64,000 nt of DNA. Origin: CAVOXO01 sp963700425 (lineage in GTDB: Bacteria > Actinomycetota > Acidimicrobiia > Acidimicrobiales > Microtrichaceae). The notes beneath the pieces were generated by a model. It did not search any database. It had not been told where the DNA came from and saw only the letters and a program-made list of their open reading frames with translations. The stretch covers positions 1,798,001-1,862,000 of the forward strand of contig CAVOXO010000001.1 of assembly GCA_963700425.1 (NCBI GenBank), written 5' to 3'. Every line of letters starts with the position of its first letter. Position 1 is the first letter of the stretch. The position numbers and the translations under genes are program-made. Of this stretch, positions 16,725 to 25,686 are shown piece after piece.

Positions 16725-17846
16725 TCACGCCGTTCGCCGCCAGCGGAACACCGCCATGCCGTCGGAATCGTGATCCTGGGGCAGGACGATTCCGCCGCTG
16801 CCCCACGACCGCCATCGACCGGACTGCGGCGGCTCGCTGGTGAAGCGCTCGTCGGCATCGGAGAAACGATCGGCCACGGTGACGGTCTCCGCCGTCGTGA
16901 CCGTGCACACGCTGTAGACGAGCAGCCCCCCCGGGGCCACCAGGTCCGCCGCGGCGGACAAGAGCTCCCGCTGGAGGAGCGCGAGCCGCGTCGGAGCCTC
17001 GGCATCGATCCGCCATCGGGCGTCGGCCCGCCGGCGCAGCACGCCGAGGCCCGAACAGGGGGCGTCCACGAGCACGGCGTCCGCGGAATCGGGACGGAGC
17101 GGGGGCAGCCTCCCGTCCCCCACCGCGCACATCACGGTTCCTGCGCCGAGCGAGGCGACGTTTCGGGCCATCAACTCGACCCGACCGGGACGCTGATCGA
17201 CCGCCACGACCGTCGCTCCGGACGCTCCCATGCCTGTCGCCTTGCCGCCGGGGGCGGCGCACAGATCGACGACGAGGTCACCGGCGGCGGCACCCACCTC
17301 GTCCACGACCCAGGTCGAGGCGCGGTCCTGGATGTAGCCATCGTCTCGCATCTCCACCTCGGGGGGGCGGTTCATCGCCTCGGCCATGTCCAACGCGTCG
17401 CCGGGACCGAGGTCCTCGGTCAGACGGTCGAGGATCCACTCCGGATAGCTGAGGCGCGTCGCATCGTCGGGCCATCGGACCGGCGAGGTCGCCACCTTTC
17501 TCAGTATGGCGTTGACGAGCCCCCGATAACGGCGTGGTGCCGCCGCGACCGTGGCGGAGACCGCCGCGTGGTCGGGGACGTCGGTGTAGCGGAGCTGGTA
17601 CGCCCCGAGGCGGAGGGCGTTCCGGGCCGCCGCCGGGGGATCCGACGACAGGAAGCGGTCCGCGAGGAAGTCGAGGGCCCGTCGATAGCGGATGGATCCG
17701 TAGACGAGGTCGGTGGCGAAGCGGCGATCCCGCTCGTCGAGATCCGACCGCGACAGGATTCCGCCCAGCCGCAGATTCGCGTAGGAGCGGTCGGCCTCGA
17801 TCGCGACCAGCGCGTCCAACGCCACGCTGCGGGCATCGGCGGTCAT
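16725..17846 (-). CDS. rsmB: 16S rRNA m5C967 methyltransferase
   Basis: Cytosine-5 rRNA methyltransferase (Fmu/Sun/RsmB) of 373 residues. The N-terminal NusB-like RNA-binding domain covers about residues 1-140 (ARSVALDALVAIEADRSYANLRL). The methyltransferase part has DLCAAPGGKATGM as SAM motif I, DAPCSGLGVLRRRADARW with the release cysteine, and VYSVCTVT with the catalytic cysteine region (TVT follows, as usual). Start 17846 overlaps the fmt stop by 4 nt (ATGA). The def-fmt-rsmB order is a widely conserved translation operon. Intact. Confidence 0.94.
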   Translation of the reverse strand: MTADARSVALDALVAIEADRSYANLRLGGILSRSDLDERDRRFATDLVYGSIRYRRALDFLADRFLSSDPPAAARNALRLGAYQLRYTDVPDHAAVSATVAAAPRRYRGLVNAILRKVATSPVRWPDDATRLSYPEWILDRLTEDLGPGDALDMAEAMNRPPEVEMRDDGYIQDRASTWVVDEVGAAAGDLVVDLCAAPGGKATGMGASGATVVAVDQRPGRVELMARNVASLGAGTVMCAVGDGRLPPLRPDSADAVLVDAPCSGLGVLRRRADARWRIDAEAPTRLALLQRELLSAAADLVAPGGLLVYSVCTVTTAETVTVADRFSDADERFTSEPPQSGRWRSWGSGGIVLPQDHDSDGMAVFRWRRTA

Positions 17847-18739
17847 GTTCCGAGTCGGGCACCGGCGGAGCGCAGACCATGGCGCCACGACGATGCATCC
17901 ATCGGAGGTCGCCCCTCGGGCCGGACCGCGATGAGCTCGAGACCGCCATCACCGCACGCGACGACCGTTCCCCGATCGGCCAACTCGCCGGGGTCCCGAC
18001 CGTCGGGAGAGTCGCGGACTGGCCGTGCCTCGTCGATCCCGAGCCGACGACCCTCGAGGGTGGTCCATGCCCCACTGATGCGGACGATCCGGTCGATGGC
18101 CACCGCCGACTGCGACCAATCGACTCGCCGATCCGACGGGCCCAGCTTGGGAGCCAGGGTCACCGTGCCCTGCTGGGGCACTCCGGGACCCAGTCCCTGG
18201 CGCAGGGTCTCGACCAGCAGCGATGCGCCGCGGTGGGAGAGCTCCTCCCACAATTCGTCCCGGGTCTTGTCGGCGACCTCGGTTGTCGCCACGGCGTGCA
18301 CGGGACCCGAGTCGAGTCCGACGTCGATGGACATGACGCACACTCCGGTCTCCTCGTCTCCGGCGAGGATCGCGTGTTCGACCGGGGCGGCGCCACGCCA
18401 TCGGGGCAGCAACGAGAAGTGGAGGTTCACCATGGGCATCAGGTCGATCAGAGCTGCCGGAAGGATTCTGCCGTAGGCGACCACGACCCCCAGATCCAGG
18501 TCCCGTCCCAACAGCTCGTCATGGTCGAACACGACCTCGATTCCTCGCCGATCCGCCTCGGCCCGAACGGGCGTGGGAGTGGGCGCACCCCGTCGGCTCC
18601 TTCGGGCGTCGGGGGCGGTCACGACGACACGAACATCGAATCCCTCGTCACACAGCGCCGAGAGCGTCGGTACCGCTATCGACGGAGTTCCGAGAAAGGC
18701 GACAGCGCCGACGGGTGCCGGGTCCGCTCCGGCCGTCAC
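17843..18739 (-). CDS. fmt: Methionyl-tRNA formyltransferase
   Basis: Formylates initiator Met-tRNA with 10-formyl-tetrahydrofolate. 298 residues, near family length. VAFLGTPSIAVPTLSAL is the N-terminal Rossmann strand, VVVAYGRILP and NLHFSLLPRWRGAAPVEHAILAGD carry the conserved catalytic region (N, H and the SLLPRWRG folate loop), and D for catalysis is in VGLDSGPV. The C-terminal OB-like domain includes the DWSQ stretch. Overlaps def by 4 nt upstream and rsmB by 4 nt downstream. Intact; together with def it provides the N-formyl-Met cycle. Confidence 0.96.
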   Translation of the reverse strand: MTAGADPAPVGAVAFLGTPSIAVPTLSALCDEGFDVRVVVTAPDARRSRRGAPTPTPVRAEADRRGIEVVFDHDELLGRDLDLGVVVAYGRILPAALIDLMPMVNLHFSLLPRWRGAAPVEHAILAGDEETGVCVMSIDVGLDSGPVHAVATTEVADKTRDELWEELSHRGASLLVETLRQGLGPGVPQQGTVTLAPKLGPSDRRVDWSQSAVAIDRIVRISGAWTTLEGRRLGIDEARPVRDSPDGRDPGELADRGTVVACGDGGLELIAVRPEGRPPMDASSWRHGLRSAGARLGT

Positions 18740-19290
18740 CGAAGACGCAACCCCGGAAGGGGCTCCCCGCGACCCTGGTGTTCATCATCCGCGGCGGCCA
18801 TCTGTATCTCCCGGACGGCGCGACGCGCCTCGCGGGCCTGGTCATCGTCGAGCAGGTCGGTCATCAGAACGCCGTTGAGATGGTCGAGCTCGTGCTGAAT
18901 CAGCCTGCTGAGGAGCTCATCGGCCTCGAGAGTCACCTCATTGCCATCGAGATCGATTCCGCTCACTTCGATGACCTTCGGCCGGACGATCGAGAAGTAG
19001 GCGCCCGGAATCGACAGGCACCCTTCGTTGTACTCCCACTCCCCGTCGGTGCCCGTGATCACGGGATTGATGAGCACCCGAGGATCCTCGCCATCGGTCA
19101 TGTCGTAGATGAAGAACCGCTTCTGGACGCCCACCTGGGGCGCGGCGAGCCCGATACCCGTGGGCGTCGCGTACATGGTGGCGAACATGTCCTCGACCAG
19201 CTTGGCGAGCCTGCCGTCGATGTCGCTGAGCTCGGGCGTCGGGGTACGCAGCACCGGGTCGCCGACGACTCGGATGCGGTAGGGGGCCAT
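18736..19290 (-). CDS. def: Peptide deformylase
   Basis: Metalloenzyme that removes the formyl group from nascent proteins. 184 residues with all three signatures: GIGLAAPQ at 45-52, EGCLSIP at 89-95 with metal ligand C91, and QHELDH at 132-137 with H133 and H137 and catalytic E134. I start at 19290 (MAPYRIRVV) rather than an ATG 8 codons earlier because TACGCT (19297-19302) sits 6 nt upstream, fitting a leaderless mRNA. First gene of def-fmt-rsmB. Divergent from the plus-strand methyltransferase at 19334. Confidence 0.96.
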   Translation of the reverse strand: MAPYRIRVVGDPVLRTPTPELSDIDGRLAKLVEDMFATMYATPTGIGLAAPQVGVQKRFFIYDMTDGEDPRVLINPVITGTDGEWEYNEGCLSIPGAYFSIVRPKVIEVSGIDLDGNEVTLEADELLSRLIQHELDHLNGVLMTDLLDDDQAREARRAVREIQMAAADDEHQGRGEPLPGLRLR

Positions 19291-19296
19291 GCGGCC

Positions 19297-19327
19297 AGCG
19301 TAGCGGGGCACCACGTGGGGCTACGGT
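19297..19327. promoter_or_regulatory. Divergent leaderless -10 boxes for def and methyltransferase
   Basis: TACGCT on the minus strand (19297-19302) ends 6 nt before the def ATG. TACGGT on the plus strand (19322-19327) ends 6 nt before the ATG at 19334. The symmetric arrangement leaves no room for a 5' UTR on either side. Confidence 0.6.
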
Positions 19328-19333
19328 GCGCAG

Positions 19334-19954
19334 ATGGACGGCGCCCACTACTTCAGCCCCGACCCCGACTCGCCGTCCCGGCCCGCACGGGTGCGCCTCA
19401 CTCTCCCCGACCTCACGGTGGATCTGGACACCGATACGGGCGTGTTCTCCGCCGATCGGATCGATCCGGGAACCCGTATCCTTCTCGCCACCGCGCCCGA
19501 GAAGATCAGCGGGGCCCAGGAGCTCGTCGACCTCGGCGCGGGATACGGACCCATCGCCGTGACCCTGGCGTCACGCCATCCCGACGCGAGGGTCTGGGCC
19601 GTGGAACCCAACCGTCGGGCTCGGGACCTGTGCCGGTCGACCGCCCGACGATACGGGCTGGACAACGTGGTCACCGTCGCTCCCGACGAGGTTCCCGACT
19701 CGCTCGAGGTGGACGGACTCTGGTCCAACCCGCCGATTCGGATCGGGAAGAGCGCCCTTCACGACATGCTCGCGCAGTGGCTCGTCCGACTGGGCGGCGG
19801 CGCCGCTGCGTGGCTGGTCGTCGGTCGTCATCTGGGGGCGGATTCGCTGGCACGCTGGCTCGAGGCCGAGGGATGGTGCACCCGGCGTGCCGCCTCGCGT
19901 CAGACCTACCGGGTCCTGGAGGTGACAAAGCGTGCCGACGCTGACCTCGACTGA
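19334..19954 (+). CDS. SAM-dependent methyltransferase, RsmC-like
   Basis: Protein of 206 residues, class I methyltransferase fold. ELVDLGAGYGPIAVTLASRHP (about residues 62-82) is SAM motif I, WAVEPNRRARDLC motif II, and LWSNPPIRIGK (about 129-139) is the NPP(Y/I) catalytic loop typical of guanine-N2 rRNA methyltransferases such as RsmC and RlmG. The N-terminal part (HYFSPDPDSPSRPARVRL) matches single-domain RsmC-like proteins of actinobacteria. The 3' end overlaps the following RNA methyltransferase by 23 nt, so the two work as an operon in tRNA/rRNA modification. The exact target base is not known. Confidence 0.85.
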   Translation: MDGAHYFSPDPDSPSRPARVRLTLPDLTVDLDTDTGVFSADRIDPGTRILLATAPEKISGAQELVDLGAGYGPIAVTLASRHPDARVWAVEPNRRARDLCRSTARRYGLDNVVTVAPDEVPDSLEVDGLWSNPPIRIGKSALHDMLAQWLVRLGGGAAAWLVVGRHLGADSLARWLEAEGWCTRRAASRQTYRVLEVTKRADADLD

Positions 19955-20510
19955 GCTCAAGAGGCTCCATCGCGAGTGGCGCCGACGAACACCCGCACGG
20001 CTCTCGGTGGCGCTCGACGGTGTGTCCGGCCCCTTCAACGTCGGATCGATCCTGCGCACCGCTGCCGCCTACCGGGCACGCACCGTCTGGCTCGACGAGG
20101 TTGCCACGGGGCCCGACAATCCCAAGGTCGGCAAGACCGCCCTCGGCTCGGAACGATTCGTCGAGGTGATCCGGGTGTCGGACGGGCCCGCGATGGCCGA
20201 TGCGGCCCGAGCCGACGGCTACAGGGTGGTGGGTATCGAGCTGTCGACCGACGCCCGTCCGCTCCACGAGGTGGACCTCGTCGGCGACATCTGCATCATG
20301 GTGGGACACGAGGACCGTGGCATCCGCGGCCCCTCGGTCGACGCGTGCGACGAGGTCGCCTTCATCCCTCAGCTCGGCCGGATCGGTTCGCTCAACGTGG
20401 CGATCGCGATGGCGATCGCATCGTACGAGTGGGCACGACAACAGTGGGTGCGGGAGTCCGTCGGGCCGTCACCCGAAGGGCAGTCGCACGGGGTCGACGA
20501 GGAGCCGTAG
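19932..20510 (+). CDS. SpoU/TrmH-family RNA 2'-O-methyltransferase
   Basis: Knotted (SPOUT) methyltransferase of 192 residues. Motif 1 is VSGPFNVGSILRTAAAY (about residues 30-46), motif 2 IMVGHEDRGI, motif 3 IPQLGRIGSLNVAIAMAIASYEW, which together form the SAM-binding trefoil knot. It begins with GTG inside the preceding methyltransferase gene. The last 42 nt overlap the 3' end of priA on the other strand, a convergent coding overlap. Whether it modifies tRNA or rRNA is unclear. Confidence 0.9.
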   Translation: MPTLTSTELKRLHREWRRRTPARLSVALDGVSGPFNVGSILRTAAAYRARTVWLDEVATGPDNPKVGKTALGSERFVEVIRVSDGPAMADAARADGYRVVGIELSTDARPLHEVDLVGDICIMVGHEDRGIRGPSVDACDEVAFIPQLGRIGSLNVAIAMAIASYEWARQQWVRESVGPSPEGQSHGVDEEP

Positions 20511-22277
20511 ACGCCCCGCGGGGCGCCGGATCGACCCGAGATGGCCGAGGAGTGCCTCCCGATCGTCGCTGCGCACCAACCAACCTTCCTCCGGCACCCG
20601 CTGGACCGTGACTCCGTCGGGTCGTCCGAGGCGGGCGACGAACTCCGCCGCAGCGGTCCCTCCCACCGCGACGACGGTACCGAAGGGTGGCAGACCGAGA
20701 CGTCGGCGCCGTTCGTCGTCGACTGCGCTGAGCAGTGCGGGATCCGCGTGGACCGCCGCGGCGATCACCTCGTGATCCACCTCGGTCGTCTGGACGAGAA
20801 CCCGACCGCCGTCGCGCCCGCCCACGATCCGCGATGCCTGAGCCAGGAGCCCGAGGGCCTCCTCCCCGGCGCGGTACCGCGGCGCCAGGAGCTCCTGGTC
20901 GAACTCGATGAAGGCGACCAGGTCGCACGCTTCACTCCGACGAAGCGCAGCTTCGGTGCCGACCACGACGGCCGCGGCGTCGGGACCCCGGCGACCCGAC
21001 GCCGTCAGCTCGGCCACGGGTCGCCGAAGCAGGGTCTCGAGGTCGTCGCGCAGTCGGGTCACTCCCCACCGCCGTTGGGCGAACCCGGTCCCGCCACACG
21101 AAGCGCAGACCATGGGACGGACCGCTCCACAGCGGGGACAGGCCAGTTCCGAGCGATCCTCGAGCCGCACTGCGGCGCCGCACGTGTCGCACGCGGCGAG
21201 GGCACGACACGCCCGACACGCCAAGAGAGCGGATCGACCCTTGCGGTTGAGGATGACCAGGGCCCGGGCCGATCCGCTCAACGCCGCGACCAGACCGGGA
21301 GAGAACGCTCCGGTGCGGCTCCGGTCCTCGTCGCGGCGGTCGACCACCTCGAGTCGAGCCCAACCGGCGCGTTCGGAGGCACGATCGGTGAGGACGAGCC
21401 GCGCGTGGCGCCGAACGTCGGCGGTGGGAAGTGGTGATGTCGCCACGACGGGTACCCGCCGGCGCCGCCCACGCTCGAAGGCGAGCTCCCGGCTGTGCCA
21501 CGTCGGTGAACCCTCGTTCTGGTGAGCAGCGTCGTGCTCGTCGACGATGACGATGGCTCCGAGACGCGGCATGGGAGCGAACACTGCCGACCGAGTCCCG
21601 ACCACCGTCGCACCGGCAGCGGCGCGGGCCCACCCGTCGGGCCACATGGCGGCGCCGAGCCCGTGACGTCGAAGTCCCTCGCCCATCTCCTCGGCCACGC
21701 GCTGGGTCGGACACACCACGAGCAGATCGCCGGCCACGGGCAACGCCGCGACGTAGCCGGCGAGGTCGAGGGTGGGAGCGGCTCGCAGCACCGTGCGCGG
21801 CGAGGCGACCAGATCGGTCGCGACCGCGGCGACGCGATCGGGCGAGGGCGCGGGACCGCGTCGTGGCTCGGCGGGACGCGGCAGCCTGCGCACCATCGTC
21901 GGGGGTGAGGCGGTGCCGAGAAAGCCGGGCAGGCGACCGACCCAGCGCCAGGTGGCCCAGCGACACAGATCGATGATCTCCGGATCCGGACCGCGTCCGG
22001 AGACCTTCGTCACCTCCACGAGCCGAATGCCGGGCGGCGGATCCACATCGATCGCCACGACCCAGCCTCGGACCCGGCGAGGCCCCAACGGAACCCGAAC
22101 CATCGCGCCGATGGTCAGGTCCGCAGCGTGGCGAGGCGGCACGACGTAGTCGAGGGCATGTTCGACGGCCGCCACCTCGACGACCACCGACACGCAGACA
22201 CCCTCGGGGCGCGTCTCGTCACGCTCCTCGGGAGGAGCGGGGCCGTCGACGTCGAAGAGTCGACCCGACTCGTCCAT
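20469..22277 (-). CDS. priA: Primosomal protein N', actinobacterial type without helicase motifs
   Basis: Replication-restart protein of 602 residues. The N-terminal 3'-OH-binding domain (VCVSVVVEVAAVEHALDYVVPP) and the cysteine cluster are present: CRACRALAACDTCG, then CPRCGAVRPMVCASCGGTG gives eight zinc cysteines. The usual P-loop GVTGSGKT is absent; the equivalent place reads RAAPTLDLAGYVAAL, and the DEAH box is DEHDAAH. Actinobacterial PriA proteins are known to lack a working helicase core, so this is a lineage trait. Start 22277 leaves 19 nt to the metK stop. Probably binds stalled forks as a scaffold. Confidence 0.9.
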   Translation of the reverse strand: MDESGRLFDVDGPAPPEERDETRPEGVCVSVVVEVAAVEHALDYVVPPRHAADLTIGAMVRVPLGPRRVRGWVVAIDVDPPPGIRLVEVTKVSGRGPDPEIIDLCRWATWRWVGRLPGFLGTASPPTMVRRLPRPAEPRRGPAPSPDRVAAVATDLVASPRTVLRAAPTLDLAGYVAALPVAGDLLVVCPTQRVAEEMGEGLRRHGLGAAMWPDGWARAAAGATVVGTRSAVFAPMPRLGAIVIVDEHDAAHQNEGSPTWHSRELAFERGRRRRVPVVATSPLPTADVRRHARLVLTDRASERAGWARLEVVDRRDEDRSRTGAFSPGLVAALSGSARALVILNRKGRSALLACRACRALAACDTCGAAVRLEDRSELACPRCGAVRPMVCASCGGTGFAQRRWGVTRLRDDLETLLRRPVAELTASGRRGPDAAAVVVGTEAALRRSEACDLVAFIEFDQELLAPRYRAGEEALGLLAQASRIVGGRDGGRVLVQTTEVDHEVIAAAVHADPALLSAVDDERRRRLGLPPFGTVVAVGGTAAAEFVARLGRPDGVTVQRVPEEGWLVRSDDREALLGHLGSIRRPAGRLRLLVDPVRLPFG

Positions 22278-22296
22278 CGGTCGGGTCAACGACCCC

Positions 22297-23493
22297 TCAG
22301 AGGCCGAGAGCGGAACGCAGATCGTCGACCCGGGTGGTGTTCTCCCAGGTGAAACCATCACCGGTGCGTCCGAAATGCCCGTACGCCGCAGTGGGGGAAT
22401 ACACCGGGCGTCGCAGTTCGAGGTCGCGGATGATGGCGGCGGGGCGGAGGTCGAACACCTCCTTGACCGCGTCCTCGAGGGCGCCCGGGTCGACGGTCGC
22501 CGTTCCGAACGATTCCACGAAGATCGACACCGGCTTGGCCATCCCGATGGCGTAGGCCACCTGAACCTCGCAGCGGCTCGCGGCACCCGATGCCACGACG
22601 TTCTTCGCCACCCACCGCGCCGCATAGGCCGCGGAGCGATCGACCTTGGAGGGGTCCTTTCCGGAGAAGGCACCGCCACCGTGTCGGGCCATGCCGCCGT
22701 AGGTGTCGACGATGATCTTGCGGCCGGTCAGGCCGCAGTCCCCCACCGGCCCCCCGATGACGAATCGCCCGGTCGGGTTGATGTAGACGTCGTAGGGATC
22801 GTCCGCGAACTCGGCGGGGATCACCGGACGGATGACCGACTCGATCAGGTCGGGGCGGATCTCGGTGTCGCGGTCGACCCCGTCGTTGTGCTGCGTCGAG
22901 ATGAGAACCGCCTTGAGTCGCACCGGACGGTTGTTCTCGTACTCGAAGGTCACCTGGGTCTTGCCGTCCGGGCGGAGGTAGGGAATCGATCCCGCCTTGC
23001 GGACCTCGGCGAGGCGCTCGGACATCCGGTGGGCCACATGGATCGGCAGCGGCATCAGGACGTCGGTCTCGTCACAGGCGTAGCCGAACATCATTCCCTG
23101 GTCGCCGGCACCCTGCTTGTCGAGGTCGTCGGACTCGCCCGCGGTTCCGCTCCGGACCTCCTCGGAGTCGCTGACACCCTCCCCGATGTCAGGGGACTGC
23201 TCGTCGAGAGCAACCATCACCCCGCACGTGTTGCCGTCGTACCCGAACGACTCGCGGTCGTATCCGATCCGGTTGATCGTCTCCCGCGCGATGGAGGGGA
23301 TGTCGACGTAGGCCTCGGTCGTCACCTCCCCCGCGACGATGCACAGTCCGGTCGTGACCATGGTCTCGCAGGCCACCCGGCTGTTGGGGTCCTGAGTCAA
23401 CAAGGCGTCGAGGATCCCGTCGGAGATCTGGTCCGCCATCTTGTCGGGATGGCCCTCGGTCACGGACTCCGAGGTGAATGTCCACGTGGTCAT
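22297..23493 (-). CDS. metK: S-adenosylmethionine synthase
   Basis: Makes SAM from methionine and ATP. 398 residues, full length. GHPDKMADQISD (14-25) is the N-terminal metal/ATP site; GAGDQGMMFGYACDET (about 127-142) and GGGAFSGKDPSKVDRSAAYAAR (about 265-286) are the two family signatures. Start 23493 overlaps the coaBC stop by 4 nt. Several methyltransferases in the window (RsmB, RsmC-like, TrmH-like) use its product. Intact; no SAM riboswitch is possible since it is inside an operon with no leader. Confidence 0.97.
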   Translation of the reverse strand: MTTWTFTSESVTEGHPDKMADQISDGILDALLTQDPNSRVACETMVTTGLCIVAGEVTTEAYVDIPSIARETINRIGYDRESFGYDGNTCGVMVALDEQSPDIGEGVSDSEEVRSGTAGESDDLDKQGAGDQGMMFGYACDETDVLMPLPIHVAHRMSERLAEVRKAGSIPYLRPDGKTQVTFEYENNRPVRLKAVLISTQHNDGVDRDTEIRPDLIESVIRPVIPAEFADDPYDVYINPTGRFVIGGPVGDCGLTGRKIIVDTYGGMARHGGGAFSGKDPSKVDRSAAYAARWVAKNVVASGAASRCEVQVAYAIGMAKPVSIFVESFGTATVDPGALEDAVKEVFDLRPAAIIRDLELRRPVYSPTAAYGHFGRTGDGFTWENTTRVDDLRSALGL

Positions 23494-24722
23494 GTACTGC
23501 TCCTGTTGCTCTGAGAATGATCGGAAGTGCTCGGGCGCTCGCGCGCGATGGCGTCGAGCACGGCATCGGCCACGGCCGCCTTGTCGGACAGGGCGACCTC
23601 GGTTCGTCCACCCGATGCCGAGAGGATGGTGACCGCGTTCGTGTCGTGACGGAAACCGACGCCGGGGGCCGACACGTCGTTGGCCACGATGAGGTCGATT
23701 CCCTTCCGGGCCAGCTTGTCGGCCGCGTTGGCATCGACGTCGGACGTCTCTGCGGCGAACCCCACCAGCACCTGACCCTCCCGCCTCGTCGAACCCAACT
23801 CGGCCAGGATATCGGTGGTGCGTTCGAGCTCGATCCGTTCCAGGCCGTCGCGCTTCTTGATCTTGTGCTCGGCAACCTCGACAGGACGGAAATCGGCCAC
23901 CGCCGCAGCCATCACGATCACATCGGCGGCCGGCGAACGAGTCGAGACGGCGGCGGCCATCTCGGCCGCGGTCTCGACCCCCACCACTGTGACGCCGTGG
24001 CCAGCGGGCAGGTCCTTGGTGGTGACGAGGGTCACCACTGCTCCCCGGGCCGCGGCTGCGTCAGCGAGTGCGTGGCCCTGTTTGCCCGAACTCCGATTGC
24101 CGATGAACCGCACCGGATCCAGGGGCTCACGGGTGCCACCGGCCGTGACGAGCACCGAGATCCCTTCGAAATCCAAGGGTGTGAAGAGGCGCTCCACCGC
24201 CGCAACGATCCGCTCGGGTGTCGCGAGCCGCCCCGCACCCGTGTCGCCGCCGGCGAGACGCCCCTCCTCGGGATCCACCACCACCACGCCACGGGACCGG
24301 AGCACCGCCAGGTTGTCCTGAACCGACGGGTGCTCCCACATCTCGGTGTGCATCGCGGGGCAGACGACGACGGGGGCACGGGTGGCGATGAGTGTCGCCC
24401 CCAGGAGATCGGCCGAGGCGCCGATGGCGTAGGAGGCCAAGGTCGCCGCGGTGGCCGGCGCGACGACGATCGCATCGGCCGCCTGTCCGAGAGTCGTGTG
24501 GGGAATCGGGTCATCGCCGTCCCACAACGAGGTCATCACCGGCTCGGACGCGAGCGCCGAGAAGGTGGTGGGACCCACGAACCGTGTCGCAGCCTCGGTC
24601 ATGATGACCGACACATGGGCGCCGGCATCGACGAGGCGCCGGCACACGTCAACGGCCTTGTACGCCGCGATACCACCGCTGACGCCGAGGACGACCCGTC
24701 GGCCGCCGAGGTGGCGGATCAA
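23490..24722 (-). CDS. coaBC: Bifunctional phosphopantothenoylcysteine decarboxylase/synthase
   Basis: Two steps of coenzyme A synthesis in 410 residues. The N-terminal flavoprotein decarboxylase has VVLGVSGGIAAYKAVDVCRRL, the active-site histidine region PHTTLGQAADAIVVAPATAAT and the PAMHTEMW clamp. The C-terminal synthase begins about residue 185 with VLVTAGGTREPLDPVRFIGNRSSGKQGHALA and has KIKKRDG with the conserved lysines for CTP-dependent ligation. Follows rpoZ by 3 nt and overlaps metK by 4 nt. Intact. Confidence 0.96.
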   Translation of the reverse strand: MIRHLGGRRVVLGVSGGIAAYKAVDVCRRLVDAGAHVSVIMTEAATRFVGPTTFSALASEPVMTSLWDGDDPIPHTTLGQAADAIVVAPATAATLASYAIGASADLLGATLIATRAPVVVCPAMHTEMWEHPSVQDNLAVLRSRGVVVVDPEEGRLAGGDTGAGRLATPERIVAAVERLFTPLDFEGISVLVTAGGTREPLDPVRFIGNRSSGKQGHALADAAAARGAVVTLVTTKDLPAGHGVTVVGVETAAEMAAAVSTRSPAADVIVMAAAVADFRPVEVAEHKIKKRDGLERIELERTTDILAELGSTRREGQVLVGFAAETSDVDANAADKLARKGIDLIVANDVSAPGVGFRHDTNAVTILSASGGRTEVALSDKAAVADAVLDAIARERPSTSDHSQSNRSST

Positions 24723-24725
24723 CGG

Positions 24726-25064
24726 TCAGTCGTCGGCGCCGTCGGCGGCGTCGACTGCCTCGTCGAGTCCGGCCTCGGCAGCAGCGGCCGCTGCATCGGC
24801 CGCGGCGAGGTCGGCCTCCTCCTGTGAGATCCCCACGATCTTGTCCGCGGCAATCTCCTGAAAAGCGATCGAGAGAGACTTCGATGCCGTCGACGACACC
24901 TGGGGCGGCACGATCGCCCCGATGCCCTCACCGAGTTGACCGTAGTAGCTGTTGATCTGGCGGGCCCGGGTCGATGCCAGCGCCACGAGGGTGAACTTCG
25001 ATCCGGTGCGATCGAGCAGTTCCTCGATCCGCGGCTCCATCATCGTGTCGAAACGTTCACTCAT
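24726..25064 (-). CDS. rpoZ: RNA polymerase omega subunit
   Basis: Assembly subunit of RNA polymerase. 112 residues: MMEPRIEELLDRTGSKFTLVALASTRARQINSYYGQLGEG carries the conserved omega core, and SLSIAFQEIAADKI the second helix. The C-terminus is an alanine/acid-rich tail (from about residue 82), longer than in E. coli but usual in actinobacteria. Two adjacent ATGs exist; the second (25064, MSERF) has GGAG at 5-nt spacing and is chosen. It lies between gmk and coaBC as in mycobacteria. Confidence 0.93.
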   Translation of the reverse strand: MSERFDTMMEPRIEELLDRTGSKFTLVALASTRARQINSYYGQLGEGIGAIVPPQVSSTASKSLSIAFQEIAADKIVGISQEEADLAAADAAAAAAEAGLDEAVDAADGADD

Positions 25065-25136
25065 CATTACTCCACTCTTCGGGCCGAACGGCGCGTTCGT
25101 CGGGCAGCCGGTCGGTTCTGGCGGCCTCACATGCTA

Positions 25137-25686
25137 TCACCCGGGTTCTCCCACCTCGATGCGATGGGCGGCGATCGCGGTCTCGATCTCCTCCACGGCG
25201 TCGTCGACATCGTGATTCACCACAACGGTGCTGCCCAGTTCGCTCGCCGCCCGTCGCTCGTCGACGCCGTGGGCGAGCCGCCGTTCGATGTGGTCGGGAT
25301 CGTCGCCACGGCCGATCAGTCGGCTGCGCTGCTCCTCGATCGACGGGGCGTCGACGAAGATCGACAGCGCATCGGGAAAGGCCACCAGGATGTTCCGGGC
25401 CCCGGTGACGTCGATCTCGAAGATCGTGTCGGTTCCAGGCTCGAGCCGGGGCATCGGCGACCCTTGGCGGTAGTCGAGGAACTCGACCCACTCGAGGAAT
25501 CCGCCGGCGTCGGCGTGGGCGTCGAAGGTGGGGCGGTCCACGAACCGGTAGGCATCGTGGGCCTCGCCCGGGCGCCGCGCGCGTGGTCCAGGACCGACTG
25601 AGCGTCATCGACGGGTTGCGCTCGACCAGCCGCTCGACGACGGTCCCCTTCCCGACCCCGCCGGGCCCCGAGATGACGACGATCAC
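25137..25686 (-). CDS. gmk: Guanylate kinase, one insertion
   Basis: Converts GMP to GDP. About 182 residues. The N-terminus VISGPGGVGKGTVVERLVER is the P-loop, SWTTRA the GMP-binding start; these are in one frame, while FVDRPTFDAHADAGGFLEWVEFLDYRQGSP and the rest are in another. The break is near 25570, span 549+1 nt. The GTG start at 25686 has AGGAG upstream and overlaps the mihF stop (GTGA). The P-loop reads GPGGVGKG, with G for the usual S/T before the valine, common in this family in actinobacteria. Essential gene, so the break is most likely an error. Confidence 0.9.

Noticed and set aside
23490..23500. Possible SAM riboswitch before metK
   Set aside because: metK overlaps coaBC by 4 nt, so there is no leader.
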